A stretch of DNA of 64,000 bases from Rhizophagus clarus (GCA_015698045.1 BLAL01000246.1:1116001-1180000), one strand, 5' to 3'; positions 21,782-35,255 are shown, numbered from the stretch's first letter. Program-made: numbers and translations. Notes: generated from the sequence alone by a model not told the origin.

Positions 21782-24046
21782 ATGACTTTTCTTAGGCATT
21801 TAACGAATGTTTGTAGAGCACCAACAAAAAGGAATATTATTGCATACTATAGACCATTTGTACTTTCTAATTCTATCGAACAAAGTCAAAAAAGTTCTAA
21901 ACTTTTATATAAAAATAATATCATAAAAAGGAATTTAGCTTCAGAAGCTGGAAAAAGAAAACATGACCCTTATGCTGTTTCTATCACTACTCCTATGACT
22001 CAAATCATTCCCGATGACGTTGGTCCTCTGCTTGGAAGTAAAATATCAATTTTCTTCTTTTCATAATATTATCCATCACAAGTTAAAGAATGAATGAATT
22101 TAATTTCGGATGTATTTTACATATTTTAGAATCAATCCTTGAAGAATCAACCGATTCACTTATCGGTAATTTATATCTTAAAATTCTTTAATCAATTAAT
22201 TTAAGAAAATTCGAACCTAATTTTTATCGAATTTTTTTGCAATTGGTTCACAGAGTCCAATGACCCACAAGAATTAAGAACGGAAGGATACACGGTTAAT
22301 TTTGGGCCACAACATCCAGCAGCTCACGGTGTACTTCGTATGATCCTTACATTAAAAGGAGAAAAAATCCTTAGGGCAGATCCACATATTGGATTGTTAC
22401 ATCGTGGCACGGAAAAATTAATTGAGTATAAAACCTATTTACAAGCTTTGCCCTATTTCGATCGATTGGATTATGTATCAATGATGACAAACGAACAAGC
22501 TTATTCATTGGCTGTGGAAAAATTACTGAATATTGATATTCCTGAACGCGCAAAATATATCCGTACTATGTTTGGAGAGATTACTAGAATCTTGAATCAT
22601 CTTATGGCTTTAATGAGTCATGCTTTGGGTATGTATTATTCTTTAAAAGGATATGAAATTATAATGGTTTGCTAAGATATTTTTTTTTTTTTTCTTATTG
22701 TTTGAAATTAGATATTGGTGCATTGACTCCTTTCTTATGGATGTTTGAGGAGCGTGAAAAGGTAAAACATATATATATATATATTAATATTAAAATAATA
22801 ATAATAATAATAATAATAATCACAATTGTGATATTTTTTTAAACTTTTCGCATTTTCATCCTTTCTTCACTAGTTGATGGAATATTATGAGCGTGTGTCA
22901 GGAGCTAGATTACATGCAGCATATGTTCGTCCAGGTGGAGTTTCACAAGATTTGCCACTTGGGTTATTGGAAGACATTTATCAATGGGCTACACAATATG
23001 GTACAAGGATAGATGAAGTAGAAGAATTATTAACAGCAAATCGTATCTGGAAAGAACGTACTATTGGAATTGGTGTAGTAACAGCTCAACAAGCATTGGA
23101 TTATAGTTTTTCTGGAGTTATGTTACGTGGTTCTGGAATAAAATGGGATTTACGTAAAGTACAACCTTATGATGCTTATGACAAAGTAGAATTTGATATA
23201 CCTATTGGATCAAATGGAGATTGTTATGATAGATATTTATGTAGAGTTGGAGAAATGAGACAAAGTTTAAGAATAATTCATCAATGTATAAATCAAATGC
23301 CTCCTGGTCCTGTCAAAGTTGACGATTGGAAAATTGCTCCTCCTAAAAGATCTAGTATGAAGGAGTCTATGGAAGCTCTAATTCATCATTTCAAATTATA
23401 CTCGGAAGGTTATTCCGTACCTCCAGGAGAAACTTATACGGTCATTGAAGCTCCAAAAGGCGAATTTGGGGGTGCGAAGAATGATTGCATCTTTCTTTTG
23501 TATTTTTTACTTTTGCTTTGATATATATTAACTTGCTTTTTTTCATTTGTTATCAGTTCATTTGGTTTCTGACGGTAAATATGTAGTGAAAAATCGTTGT
23601 TTAACATTATTCTCATGAAAGTTATTAAAGATGAAATATTTATTTTTAGGTACTAACCGACCGTATAGATGCAAAATTCGCGCTCCTGGCTTTGCTCATT
23701 TAGCTGGAACAGATTTTATGGCTAAAGGACATTTTGTCCCTGATATAGTTGCAGGTATTTATTTTTATTGTTTGGAATAGTTATTTTAGGATTGAGTGAA
23801 TGATTGGATTCCTGAAAGAAAACAATCATTGGCACCAGCTCGTAGAGAATTTTTTTTTTTTAAAAAAAAAAAAAAAATTATCGCTTTTCTGGAAAATTTA
23901 CTAATTAATCCTCCCCCTTTCATTAAAAAAGTAATCGGAACACTCGATATTGTGTTTGGAGAGGTTCGTATTATGAAGTTCGAATTTTTTTTTTTTTTGA
24001 TCGAGTTTTTTCGTTAACAAAACTTATTTTGTAGGTTGACCGTTAA
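21782..24046 (+). CDS. nuo-49: NADH:ubiquinone oxidoreductase 49-kDa subunit (NDUFS2)
   Basis: Core subunit of mitochondrial complex I, near the quinone site. Nine exons: 21782..22037, 22130..22165, 22254..22628, 22712..22761, 22874..23471, 23557..23574, 23650..23754, 23932..23963 and 24035..24046; 493 aa. The start [18 protein letters not shown] gives a basic mitochondrial presequence; a Met 11 codons earlier is less likely. Signatures: [46 protein letters not shown], and APKGEFG joined to VHLVSDG. It ends [22 protein letters not shown]. Exon 6 is 18 nt and exon 9 just GTT GAC CGT TAA. Intron 4 holds TA and AAT microsatellites (about 22770-22820). The gene lies between two minus-strand BTB-TLDc copies. 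Confidence 0.96.
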
Positions 24047-24362
24047 TTTATATTCAGGTAACATAAAATGGTTACTTAAGATTAAAACTTTGCGGAATGT
24101 AAATTTATTTATTTTTACTATTAAAATTTATGATTTAATTCTGAGCGCAATAAATCTTGTATTATACTTATAAACCGTTGCAAATTTCTTAAATTAATTT
24201 AATAATAAAACATTATCATGATGATTATTGACGCATAAATATTGATTTTTTTAATGGAAATTTTATTATTTAATTTACAAAAATTTACAAATAAAATAAC
24301 TTTAAAAGCAACCTATTTTAGCAATGTCTTTTTTTTTAAAAAAAAAAAAAATTGTCATCGAT
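24047..24362. other. convergent 3' spacer
   Basis: Between the 49-kDa subunit stop and the BTB-TLDc copy 3 stop. A T-run then A-run lies at 24329-24351; no gene. Confidence 0.55.
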
Positions 24363-25925
24363 TTAAACACAATTGATTCTTTTTCTGATAACTTGGAAAA
24401 CCTCATAGTCTTCAACAGTAAAAGTACCATTTTTACCGCCACCAGTCCAACTTTCCCAAGAGTCTCTATGAAACATATCACCAACCGATTGATCATATGA
24501 TTCTTTATTACAAGAGCAATTTCCAGGTTGATTAAATTGATCTTTTACCCATAAATCACCATCACCAAAACAAGGACCAGAAGATTGACTATCATTTATA
24601 GCGTATGCAGAAGAATTGGTTAATACACGACCAATTTTAGCAGACAAATTTTTCTTATAATAAATATTAAATTGAAAAATGAAAGCATCACGAGTACTTC
24701 TCCAAGAATTTGTTGAACCCCAAGAAAGTGGATTATAGCCACCAATTACATGTTTTGAATCATTCACTTTAAGACAAGTAATAGTTGGACCTTGATTATC
24801 ACATAAATCATGAAAAGTTGAAGCACTAAAACCATCACGACTTCCTCTACATAATAATCTAAATTCATAAGGTAAATCTCCATTATAAGTTGTTAAAGTT
24901 GGAATTGAAGTTGAATCAACACCATCAATCCAAGAACATAATATAGCAGCATGATTTTTATCAATTATAGAAGATTTAACACCGATATATCTTTGAGTTT
25001 GTAAATAATCAGATTTAAGTTGTAAACCAGTTTTTAAATGATATCTCTTTAAATCATCATATAATTCCTTTGAAAGAATTTTTTTAAAAGGACGAACTTT
25101 GTTATAAAATTCAGCTGAAGTCATCACAAAGAATCTTACGAGAGGAATTAAATTATCAAGAGTTTCTTTAAGTAAAACAAAATCATCATTTTTCCATTTT
25201 GATACATCAATCGTAAGTTCGGGATTTTGAGCTATACCCCATTCTAATAAATGATCCCAAATAACAGATTCTTCCATATCTAAATCATTTCTTGCTAATA
25301 AATTAATTAATATTTCTTCTTCAAGATTTGTAAAATCTTTTGATTTAAAAATTGTTTGTGGATCCTCACAAATAGTTTCTAAACAAAATTCTTGTAATTC
25401 TTTAGAAAGTTCCAATTGAAATACTGTTTTATGAACAAGAGCGAAATTTTTTTGTATCCAATCAGATTTTTTTAAAAGTAAGTAATCTTGAATTGCGTTA
25501 TGAAGTTCATTAAGTAAAAGTTCATCTGATGCAACCAATAATTTTAATAAATCTTTTCCTCTTTGTTGTTCCATAGCAATATTTCCCGTGTACATAAATC
25601 TATTATAAAAAAAAATAAATAAGTTAATATTTTATTGGGGGGATTTTTTTTATTTTTTGCGAGATACTTACTTGAGAATTAATTCAAAGATATGAGGAGA
25701 AATATTTGGTTTATAAAAAACTGTCATATCATTTTCTTTTTTAGCCCAATTATTTGATAAAGCAGTTTTAAAATAAGGAGATCTTGCTCTTAATACAAGT
25801 GAATGAGCATGAAATGATTTTTCATCATTTTCATCGGCTCCTACTTTAAAAATAACATTATATTCATCTGAATCTTCCATAATATTTGCAAAATCTCGTG
25901 ATAATGATAATAAAAAATCTGTCAT
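24363..25925 (-). CDS. BTB-BACK-TLDc protein, array copy 3
   Basis: Third paralog. Exons (minus) 25925..25672 and 25599..24363, 496 aa, with the same 254-nt first exon and phase-2 GTAAGT intron as copy 2. BTB: VIFKVGADENDEKSFHAHSL and PNISPHIFELIL, joined to FMYTGNI. BACK: ASDELLLNELHNAIQDYLLL. TLDc: AAILCSWIDGV, LCRGSRDGFSASTFHDLC, VIGGYNPLSWGS, GPCFGDGDLWV and VEDYEVFQVIRK, followed by a short RINCV tail. Shared exon structure indicates tandem duplication before the copies diverged. No target or pathway can be named. Confidence 0.9.
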
Positions 25926-27431
25926 GCTTGATAAAAAATTTTTTGGAGGGAAATTCGGTAATAAATATGGTAATTGGGTTATTCTGAACGAATTTAGAAT
26001 TTTTAAAATTTTTTATTTTAAAAAATGGTCTTTTTAAAAGGAAATATTTACCACATTTTTATATATTCTGACAATGCATTAACATACCTAGAAAAACTTT
26101 ATGAAGATCAATGATAAACAATGTTTAAAAATTCATTATGTTATGGTCAATGAGATTTTTGATTGTTCTAAAGATAAAACGTGTGTTACGGGGAAAGAAG
26201 GGGGTTTAATAATTAAGCCACAAAGAATAAGACAATATTTAAAATATATTGGAGACCCCTTACTAGAAAGTTATTTTTACATTGTTTGTGAAAATAATAC
26301 GACTTAATTGTTTGTTTGCCAGTTTTAATATAGATATAACAAAAAGGAGGTTTTACACTTTTTTATGGTAAAAAAGAATAAGATTCTGACCTTGAATAAT
26401 CGTTTCTTTGTAATTTATCAAAATAATAATAATAAAAGATAAATTATTTGCATGAATAAAAATATGTTCAAACTTCCATCATCATTATAGTTACACATCT
26501 ACATTTCGCGACTACCAATCAAATTGTTTGGATAGAATTTATGGAAAGATAGTTATATAATTGTTTGCTTATTACCCAATTTACACTATGGTTACTTTAA
26601 TATTTGAAATTTGGCTAGACATTAGTGATTGAATAAATAAATTATATAAGAATTGTATATGTTTACATACCTTTGTGTAAATTTATACGGTTTTTATCGG
26701 TCAGATTTCATATAACATGTGAATCTATACCTCTATCAGTTAACAAAAAATCTACTACAATGGTTAATGAAACTTTGAATGTAATCTGAAAGTTATTTCA
26801 CAATAAATAAATCTTATATATGTAGTAATAATATTTTTTTGGCGAATGAATATAAAAATTCTTTGAAGCAAAAAAGTTTAAATTTGGTCGAATTTGTGTG
26901 AAAAAAAATTATGTTGGATCTGAACAAAAAAAATCATCAGATTAAAAATATGCACGTTCCAGACCCCTTCATTAAACGATAACAGAGATAACATGAGATA
27001 ACAGATAAGGTATTCCCTGTGTTTTATGCATGAAAACCCGATTAAATAAAATTTTATGATATCATTTGGTTACGCCCAATGTCCAGTATTACAAAAAGAG
27101 ATTTTTTTCAATTATTTTCCGACTTAATATCCCCGAACAGTGAATTAAAAGATAATGCCCAAAATATATGTATAAATTATGATAAAACCTGTTCTCACCT
27201 GTGTATAAAAATTTAAATAGTTTCCGATATGCAATGGTTGCAAACTCGTTTTTTGTAATGCATATTTAAACCTTATTTGAAAATCTATATGTAATCCCTT
27301 AAAAAAAAAAAAAAAATAGATAAATAAACAAGATAAAAATAGGCGGATAAACGATCAGTAAAAAAATTTTTTTTTTTTTTCTTTCTACTTTTTATCATTT
27401 AATATCATTAAGAACTATTATCCTGAAAAAT
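25926..27431. other. gene-free spacer, 1.5 kb
   Basis: Promoter side of BTB-TLDc copy 3 and of the Vnx1-like gene. A 68-codon frame at 26101..26307 has no recognisable domain. A-runs and T-runs occur at about 27300-27316 and 27366-27380. I see no supportable gene. Confidence 0.5.
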
Positions 27432-27632
27432 ATGTCCCAAGATATGCGTCGATTAAGTGAAGAAGACATGGGAAATGGAAGCAGTAATACTAATGTAACA
27501 GGCGAAAGTTACGATGATCCTTCAAGATCAATTAATTTGATGAGTTCATCGCCTACTAGCACGAATAACAACAATACAACAACTGGTGTACCGACAAAAC
27601 TAGCAAGACGTAAATCATATGATGTATCGGAC

Positions 27633-27671
<39 letters not shown>

Positions 27672-30651
27672 AATAGGAGAACAGGGTTAAGAAAGCGACC
27701 GTCATATATAAGACGTAAAAGTACTAATAGCGTAAGGAATGAAAATGAAGATAACGATGAAGCCGATGAAGAATCTTTAGACGGAAGTGATCATGAATTC
27801 ACTCTTAAGGAACGACAAGATGTAAGTATTCTAAATATGGACAGTGGAGTGATTACTTTATCGGATAATCATTCTTCCCCTTATTATAGGCCATAAATAT
27901 AACACATCCGTTTGGGTTACGGTTGTGGAAACCAGCATTGTATAAAAAATCGCGATCAGTTACAAGAGATGCAAATTCCGCACTTCATTCAACTCCATCA
28001 CCAGATTTATATCTATATCCAGGAAATGTTTTATGGGCATTAAGTTGTGGATGGTGGTTAGCACTAATATCTTTTATAGTATCAATTTTCCTCTTATGTA
28101 CACCAGGAGGAAGCCAATATGCAAGAGTATTAAGAGAATTAAGTTATTATATATTTTGGCCTTTCGGTAAATATGTTGAAAGATGTGAAGTAGAAGATGA
28201 AGAATGGTTTGCAGCTGATGAAGATTTGAGAAGACGACAAAGACAACAACAAGAACGAGTAGGAAATATGAATCATAACGATTTTTTTATCGCAAGAGAA
28301 ACTATGATCATTACTGATGTAGATAGTGTAACTACTGACGAAGACGTTGATAATGAAAGCAGACCTTTATTAGAACGTACTAATAATCATCAGAGTAATA
28401 GGAGGAAGGGAAAGAAAGATTTTAATTTGCTTAAAACAATAAAAGAACTTGGATTTGCTGATATCGTATTTTACTTTTGGTTCTTTCTCATAATTGGTAT
28501 GTATCGAAGAATTAAATAATTTTTATGTTTGTAAATTAATGATTTATATTAATTGAAAATTTTTATTTGCTTTTCTTTTCTGTGCATTATTTATAGCTCC
28601 AATATATTTATTTGTATCTGCTTTATGTTGGTTGTGTATCTTTTCAATTCCGATGGCAAAATTGACATTTTTATTGACTAGACATTTGCGTAAACATCCA
28701 TTATCATTACATTTTAAACCCGGTTCCTCATTATCATTACTCACAAACCAACGTTCTCTAATATTATTATGTACATATAAAGCTTTCGGAATTCAATATT
28801 ATAAATATACATATGATGGAATTAATATAATTTTTATAAATTTAATGCCGTTAGTATTTTTTGTTATAATTGATTATTTTCTTTTTCCTCGGGGGGATTA
28901 TTTTATTACATCACCAGGATTTATATTTACTTTGTCATTAGCTTCGGTTATACCTTTAAGTTATCTTATTGGTATGGCAGTAGCTTCTATTTCGGCTCAA
29001 TCTTCAGCAGGATTAGGTGCAGTTATTAATGCTACTTTTGGTAGTATTATCGAAGTTATTTTATATGCTCTTGCTTTGACTGAAGGCAAGGGTAAAGTAG
29101 CTGAAGGAAGCATTATTGGTAGTTTAATGGCTGGTGTATTATTGTTGCCTGGTATTAGTATGATTAGTGGTGGATTTAAACGTAAAGAACAACGATTTAA
29201 TGCCAAATCTGCAGGTAAGATTATTTTTGATAACTTTGAAAAATTTTCACGTTAATTATTAATTTGTATTATTATTTTATTAGGGGTTACTTCCACTATG
29301 CTTATTATGGCTATTATTGGTACACTTACTCCAACTCTGTTCTATCAGACTTATGCTCCCGTATGTAACAATTAGTTATTTTATGTTTTTAAAATTTATT
29401 TATAGAAAAAAATTCATTCTGGTTTACTTTTTCTCTGAAAAAATAGTATAGGATGACATGTATTCCATGTAAAGGATATACAGAATTGAGAGCAGAATGT
29501 CAAGTTTGTTCTCATGATCAAATAGATCCAACATCTACTTTTTTATATAAAGAACATGTGAAACCTCTTATGTTCATTTGTGCTTTTATTCTATTACTTG
29601 TGAGTATTTGCCAAATAATATTGTAAATATACTCTTACTTATCAAATAATATTTTTAATATATCATCTTTATTCAATAGTCATATCTTATCGGATTATGG
29701 TTTACTTTGAGAACACACGCAGCATTAGTATGGCAAACTAATCATCATCCTCCTCATACATCTCAAGCATACGTATACAACACAAACCCACATTCCGTTC
29801 CAGTAAAGAAAGGTTCACAGATTCAACAATTCATCCATCCACAAACACACCAGCAAATATTAACTAATGTACCAACTACTGCGCTACCGCAAAGACCAAT
29901 GTCGGCTCCTACTTCAAGTTTATCTGAGCATAATATGCATGACTTGACTCATTTAACCGCGACATTATCATCACAAAATCAACCTTCTCAAATACAAATT
30001 AGATTTGCTCATGAACCAGAAGAAGACGAAGAACCTGGTGGTCACGATTCTCCTAATTGGAGTAAACTTAAAAGTGGAATAGTATTATTAGCTTGTACAG
30101 CTTTATATTCTATTATAGCTGAAATATTAGTACAAAATGTTGAAGTTGTATTGGATAACTTTGTTATTACTGAAAAATTATTAGGATTAACCTTATTTGC
30201 TTTAGTACCCAATGTAACTGAATTTGTTAATGCTATGTCTTTTGCTTTATATGGAAATATTGCTCTAAGTATGGAGATCGGTTCAGCTTACGCTTTACAA
30301 GTTTGTCTTTTACAAATTCCCGCTATGGTTGCTTTTTCTGCTTGGTATAATGCTGGTAAAATCGATAATGACGAAACTTTAAATACTACTTTCACGTAAG
30401 TAATTCTTAATGAAATAGGTCAGTCTTTTAAGAAAACATGGAGAAGTTAATGAAATTACAAATTAATTTTTTATAGATTGGTTTTCCCTAGATGGGATGT
30501 ATTCTCGGTAATATTTCCAGTATTTTTACTGACTTATACTTATATTGAAGGAAAGTCCAATTATTTTAAAGGATCAATTTTGATTCTTTCTTATTTGGTT
30601 TTAATGGCTGGCTTTTTTTATTCTCCTGAGGATGCTGATAATCATTATTAG
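27432..30651 (+). CDS. VNX1: vacuolar cation/H+ antiporter, Vnx1 type
   Basis: CaCA-superfamily exchanger of the vacuolar or endomembrane Na+(K+)/H+ kind. Seven exons: 27432..27821, 27890..28496, 28597..29214, 29284..29360, 29447..29599, 29680..30395 and 30477..30651; 911 aa, about the length of yeast Vnx1. The long hydrophilic N-terminus has a run of 13 Asp (GAT repeats at 27637-27672 region). Membrane segments start at ALSCGWWLALISFIVSIFLL. The first exchanger repeat is GLGAVINATFGSIIEVILYA; the second is LFALVPNVTEFVNAMSFALY. Between them lies a Cys-rich loop (RMTCIPCKGYTE, CQVCSHDQ) and a His/Pro/Gln-rich cytosolic stretch. Plain CAX Ca2+ exchangers are half this length, which favours Vnx1. 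Confidence 0.91.
27637..27672 (+). repeat. GAT trinucleotide repeat coding poly-Asp
   Basis: Near-uninterrupted GAT codons inside exon 1 of the antiporter gene, giving a run of aspartates; a likely length-variable microsatellite. Confidence 0.8.
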
Positions 30652-31791
30652 GAAAATGTAAAAAATAATGTATCTATATTATTATTATTATTTATTTTAT
30701 TATTAACATTTACAATAAACTGTAGTTTAAAATTGTAATATTTTTTTTTTTTATATTATTAAATAATTTATTTGCAAAAAAAGATATATATTAAATTATT
30801 TTAATAAAAGAAATAAAAGCAATCCTTAAATGATTTAAATTATTACAAAATATAATTGTATAATATAATAAAAATAAATGAAAATATTTATGGTAAAATA
30901 AACTACAAATATTTATTATTTATTTTATATTTTTATTCTTTTTAATATTAATGGTGATTTTTTTTTTTTTTTAAAAGAGATATGTACTTATATTAAAGTA
31001 ATTATAGAATAATAATTTTTTTTTTTATTTATAATGAAATTGTAAATTAAAGATATAAAAAACATTGATTGAGCAAAAGATTAATAAGGATAGAATGAAT
31101 TTTATAAATCTCAGTGTTTTGCAATTTGATAAGAAATTTTTTTATTAAATAGTATAATAGTTCTATAGATTATACAAATATATTGTATGCTATTACTTTT
31201 TAAAATTCTACTTATTTAAACCACTATGCTAACTTTTGTTTGATTTATATGGAATAATTTGCATGTTTGACATGTTACCATCATCAAGTTTAAAATTTCT
31301 TTATTTCTTGAAGCCTCTCTCATTCAAGTTCTTGCACTTTTTATTTGATAGTTCTATACTTCATTTAATACGAAGCTAGAGAAAATTATAGAATCAGCAG
31401 ATGATTTTATTGTAGGAGTACATTTAAACATTACCTTAGCAATAAAACTTCATAAATTACATTTGATTCTTTAGAATATGGTTTTGTTAAAATAAGAATG
31501 TTAAATGCAAATGTGCAATATAATGTTCGTTTATAGTTAACAAATACACCATGTATGTGTTAAAAAATTTATAATATAATCACAATTATCCGGAAATGAA
31601 AAAATCGATACCTTAATAGAAACTGTTAACCGTAGATCAAATGATCGCTGTGATTGACGTGAGACATAAAATAAAAAAAAAAGTGCGTCGACTCATGTGA
31701 TAAATTAAGAACGACTCCGATTCAGCTCATACCATACCACAATTTCTTCAATTTCTTGAATTCGTTTTGCTGATTTGTATTATAAGTTACC
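30652..31791. other. gene-free spacer, 1.1 kb
   Basis: Very AT-rich with several T-runs (near 30739, 30960 and 31018). Contains the eIF3j promoter; no gene recognised. Confidence 0.5.
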
Positions 31792-33107
31792 ATGTCTGAC
31801 TGGGGTGAGTTGTGTAATATACTATTTTATTCATAATTTTACCATTGTGTTTCTCACTTCACCCATTATTTTGTCACTCTGTATGATCGTATGAATTAAT
31901 TCATAATAATTATTTTTAGAGGATAACGATCATGATAATATTCCTGTTCGCGTTTCCAAACCGAATAAATGGAATGATGAGGATGTTGAAGAAGACGACG
32001 TCAAAGTACATTTTTTTTCTTTTGATTCTAATTGTAGCAAATGGATTTAATCAAATTATTAACTAATCTATTATTTTTAGGATAATTGGGATGAATCATC
32101 GGATGAAGATGATGAAAAGACAAAAACTACAACTACGTCAGCAGCGCCGCAAAAAAAGAAAATAAGTGCGGCAAAGAAGGCAATTGCAAAAAAGATGGTA
32201 TTTATTATCTTATTTTGACTTATGTGACATGAAAAAACTTAATATATATATATTAATTATCTGTTTGATTCAGAATAATAATGATGTTAATGAAGAGGAA
32301 GATGAATTAGAAAGAAAAAAAAGAGAACAACAAGCTATAAAAGATGCAGATATGGAAAATGCTAAGGAAATGTTTCAAGGAATAACCGTAAAAGGTCAAA
32401 AATTATTTTTCGTTCGGAACGTCATTTATTATTTTTTATTATTTTTTATTAACATTTATATTTCCTTTTTTTTATTTGTACAGAAACTGAAGTAGATAAG
32501 GCAAGTTCCAAGAAATTGAACAATTCGTCTCAAAGTGTAACAAGAGGTTAGAAATAATCTTCCATTCGGAAATTTAATGTTCAGTTATACTTGATTAATT
32601 TTTTATTTTTATAGAAACATTGTCACCATTAGATAAAATAAATCCGAAGACGAAGGAAGAATTTGACAAGTTTTCTAAACTTTTAATTGAGCGAATTCAA
32701 AAACACGAGGTATTCATTTAACAGTCATTTAATCTTATTATTAATTTGCTAATTTTTTTTTTTTTTTTTTTTATCACACAATTGTTTAGAAACAAAGCCT
32801 TTATGCTAACTTCATCAACGGATTTGTACGTGAACTTTGTCTTCCTCTTAAAGATACTGAGGCGCGTAAAGTTGCAAATACGCTGACAACTTTGGCAAAT
32901 GAAAAACAAAAACCGAAAACAAAGAAAAAAAGTAAGATAAAACTTTTATGTTGAATTTAAAATTTCTTAATTTATATTTACTCAAATTGCTACTTTTTTT
33001 TAGCCAATAATAAACCCGTGCTCCAAGTTGAAAATTTTGATTCAGTTGACGCAGCAGATTATGTAGATTATGATGTATACGATGATGATTATGAAGACTA
33101 TATGTGA
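31792..33107 (+). CDS. HCR1: translation initiation factor eIF3 subunit J
   Basis: Loosely bound eIF3 subunit that stabilises eIF3 on the 40S ribosome and helps in recycling. Eight exons: 31792..31804, 31920..32005, 32081..32197, 32274..32394, 32484..32546, 32615..32709, 32790..32931 and 33004..33107, giving 246 aa. The first exon encodes only MSDW and one base. Family marks are the MSDWEDND start, the acidic KWNDEDVEEDD stretch and a basic linker (PQKKKISAAKKAIAKKM). The core contains EEFDKFSKLLIERIQKHEK and YANFINGFVRELCLPL. The acidic Tyr-rich C-terminus ends DDDYEDYM. Length is close to yeast Hcr1. Confidence 0.94.
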
Positions 33108-33533
33108 TCCTAGGGCAATTATATATGTACAAGTGAAATTTGTTGTTCCTTATAATGAATTATTATGATTTATTAAGCTTCTTTTTAGATCCTTGTTTTT
33201 TTTTTTAGCTTTGTATTTCTAGCTGTTTTCTTTGTCATTCTGAAGTTAATTATTTTTATGTATTTACTAATTTTTATAATTTTCATATGATGCAGTAAAA
33301 CAGAATAGGATTTAAAAAAGCTACCAAAAACAACAATCTCATTATCGCATTAATTATTTTATGGGTTAATTAATGTATTAATATAATTTCCCTATAATAA
33401 TACTCTTAAGTTAATAATAAATAGTTACAGTAAAGTCAAGATATTTATTAAATGTAATGATAATTTCTATTATACATAAAAAGTCATAATTTACATAAGA
33501 TAGAAGACATTATTCTTTTTTGATGACATTAAG
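33108..33533. other. convergent 3' spacer
   Basis: Between the eIF3j stop and the F-box/LRR stop; AT-rich, nothing recognised. Confidence 0.55.
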
Positions 33534-35255
33534 TCAGATATCGAATTCGATGTAATAATAATTACAAGATTCATTGTTAACAATACGATAGGTTATACGT
33601 TTTTTCTCTGCATACTTTTTAATTTCTATATCTAAATCATCATATGAATAGCAATAATTAAAACCAAAACCAAACACTTTTAATAACCCATCAAATTGTG
33701 AAAAAAAAGCTTTTAAATCATCAATCTCAATTGAAATCATTAGTTTCAACATACTAAGGCTTTTAGGAATATTTTTTGCTAAAATGGTCATACTTTCGTT
33801 TATTTCTTGCCTGTTATTTAGAATGTCCAATTGAAGGCTTATTGATTCAAGTTGTTGACATTGAATGAAAATTGGAATGATACTTTCAATGTAATGTTTA
33901 TCAACTTGTATATCTAAAATTTTAATATTGGAACAACCATTTGCAATAATATTAAAGATATTTGATAGACGTATTTTAGATCCGAATAAAATAATTTTTT
34001 CCAAATTTGATGAACAAGAAATTAATTTTTCTATTTCTTTCGTACATGGAATTCTCATGTCAAGATTTGTGTCAAAATTTCTGTAAAGATTCAAATATGT
34101 GTCAAGATTCGTGTCAAAATCCGTATCAAAATATAACTTTTTTAATGATGGAAAAGAATAATCTAAATTTTTACGCGGAATATCAACAATATCACAATTG
34201 ATCAAAGTCAATAATTCCAAATTTTGTAAAAGTGACATTTCTTTGAAAGGAATACCATTTTTAAATATGCAACCTTCAAAATGTAAAATTCTTAAAGAAT
34301 ATGATTGATATGAAAGAAAATCAATCATCTCGTTAAAATTATACTTATTCATACCTATAATATTAAGTTCTTTTAATTTTTTTTGATTTTTAATTAAATT
34401 CGAAAAAGAATATTTAAAATTATCATCTTCAAAGATTATTTCAAGAATTTCAATATCATGACAAATATTTATCATGATATTAATTATTGATTGTAAATCA
34501 TACAAACCACCACTTACGAATTTTTTTATATTTGCCAATGCTGAAGAAGCATTTTCAAGTTTAAAAATATTAATCCACTTTTCATTTATAACATTACCAT
34601 TCTCCATTTCACTTGTGCAAAGATTGAGACTAATGATTTTATTGGAATGTAATAAAAATATTTGACATAACTTTGACGTAAGTAATAAGATTTTATCTTT
34701 TAAATCTTCAAATTCATATTGTGAAAAATCTTCAATACTTTCAACTTCATATTGTGAATAATCATCCGATTCCTCAATAGTCCAATCATCATCATCTTCC
34801 TCATCAAATTCATAATAATTATTATCTTGTTCGTCAAATTCATAATATTTAATATCATTAAGATCTTGTTCCATAAATAATATTTTTTCTTCTTCAGTTA
34901 CAGGATTATATTCATCTTCAACATTCCAAAAATTATAATAATTCCAGGCTGCATTATAAATTTCATGAAAATTCAAATGTTGTAAGAAAGATGCATAATT
35001 AAATAAAGGAGGTTGTTCAGTATCATCATCATAAAAACGAGGAATAGAATCATCTGATAAAAATTTTAAACAAGTTCTGATTAATAACTTTCCATTTTGA
35101 CATGGACAAATATGAAAAGGTTTTTTCCATAACCAATAGATTGCCAAAAGACACCATTCACGAGAAACCAAACAACATGAAAGTAAGGTGTCGCTATCTG
35201 TTTCAAAAATAGAAAATATATGAGATAAGAGTTCCGATGGTAATTTTGATGACAT
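33534..35255 (-). CDS. F-box protein with leucine-rich C-terminal region
   Basis: Probable SCF ubiquitin-ligase receptor. One uninterrupted exon; the start giving MSSKLPSELLSHIFSIFETD is preferred (573 aa) because a Met 24 codons upstream adds only a Phe-rich stretch. F-box at residues 4-45 (CCLVSREWCLLAIYWLWKKP). An acidic insert rich in Asp, Glu, Tyr and Phe lies at about 140-215 (EFDEEDDDDWTIEESDDYSQ). From about 220 on there are irregular leucine-rich repeats (LRILHFEGCIF, LELLTLINCDIVDIP, LEKIILFGSKIRL, IKILDIQ). Within the LRR, FDTDFDTNLDTYLNLYRNFD is a short tandem NFDTNLD-like repeat. A truncated relative lies upstream at 35845..36265. Target unknown. Confidence 0.83.
   Translation of the reverse strand: MSSKLPSELLSHIFSIFETDSDTLLSCCLVSREWCLLAIYWLWKKPFHICPCQNGKLLIRTCLKFLSDDSIPRFYDDDTEQPPLFNYASFLQHLNFHEIYNAAWNYYNFWNVEDEYNPVTEEEKILFMEQDLNDIKYYEFDEQDNNYYEFDEEDDDDWTIEESDDYSQYEVESIEDFSQYEFEDLKDKILLLTSKLCQIFLLHSNKIISLNLCTSEMENGNVINEKWINIFKLENASSALANIKKFVSGGLYDLQSIINIMINICHDIEILEIIFEDDNFKYSFSNLIKNQKKLKELNIIGMNKYNFNEMIDFLSYQSYSLRILHFEGCIFKNGIPFKEMSLLQNLELLTLINCDIVDIPRKNLDYSFPSLKKLYFDTDFDTNLDTYLNLYRNFDTNLDMRIPCTKEIEKLISCSSNLEKIILFGSKIRLSNIFNIIANGCSNIKILDIQVDKHYIESIIPIFIQCQQLESISLQLDILNNRQEINESMTILAKNIPKSLSMLKLMISIEIDDLKAFFSQFDGLLKVFGFGFNYCYSYDDLDIEIKKYAEKKRITYRIVNNESCNYYYIEFDI

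Noticed and set aside
22766..22822. TA and AAT repeats as possible CRISPR or regulatory array
   Set aside because: Simple microsatellites within an intron; no spacers.
26101..26307. 68-codon plus-strand frame
   Set aside because: No domain, no splice partners found, isolated in AT-rich spacer; could be chance.
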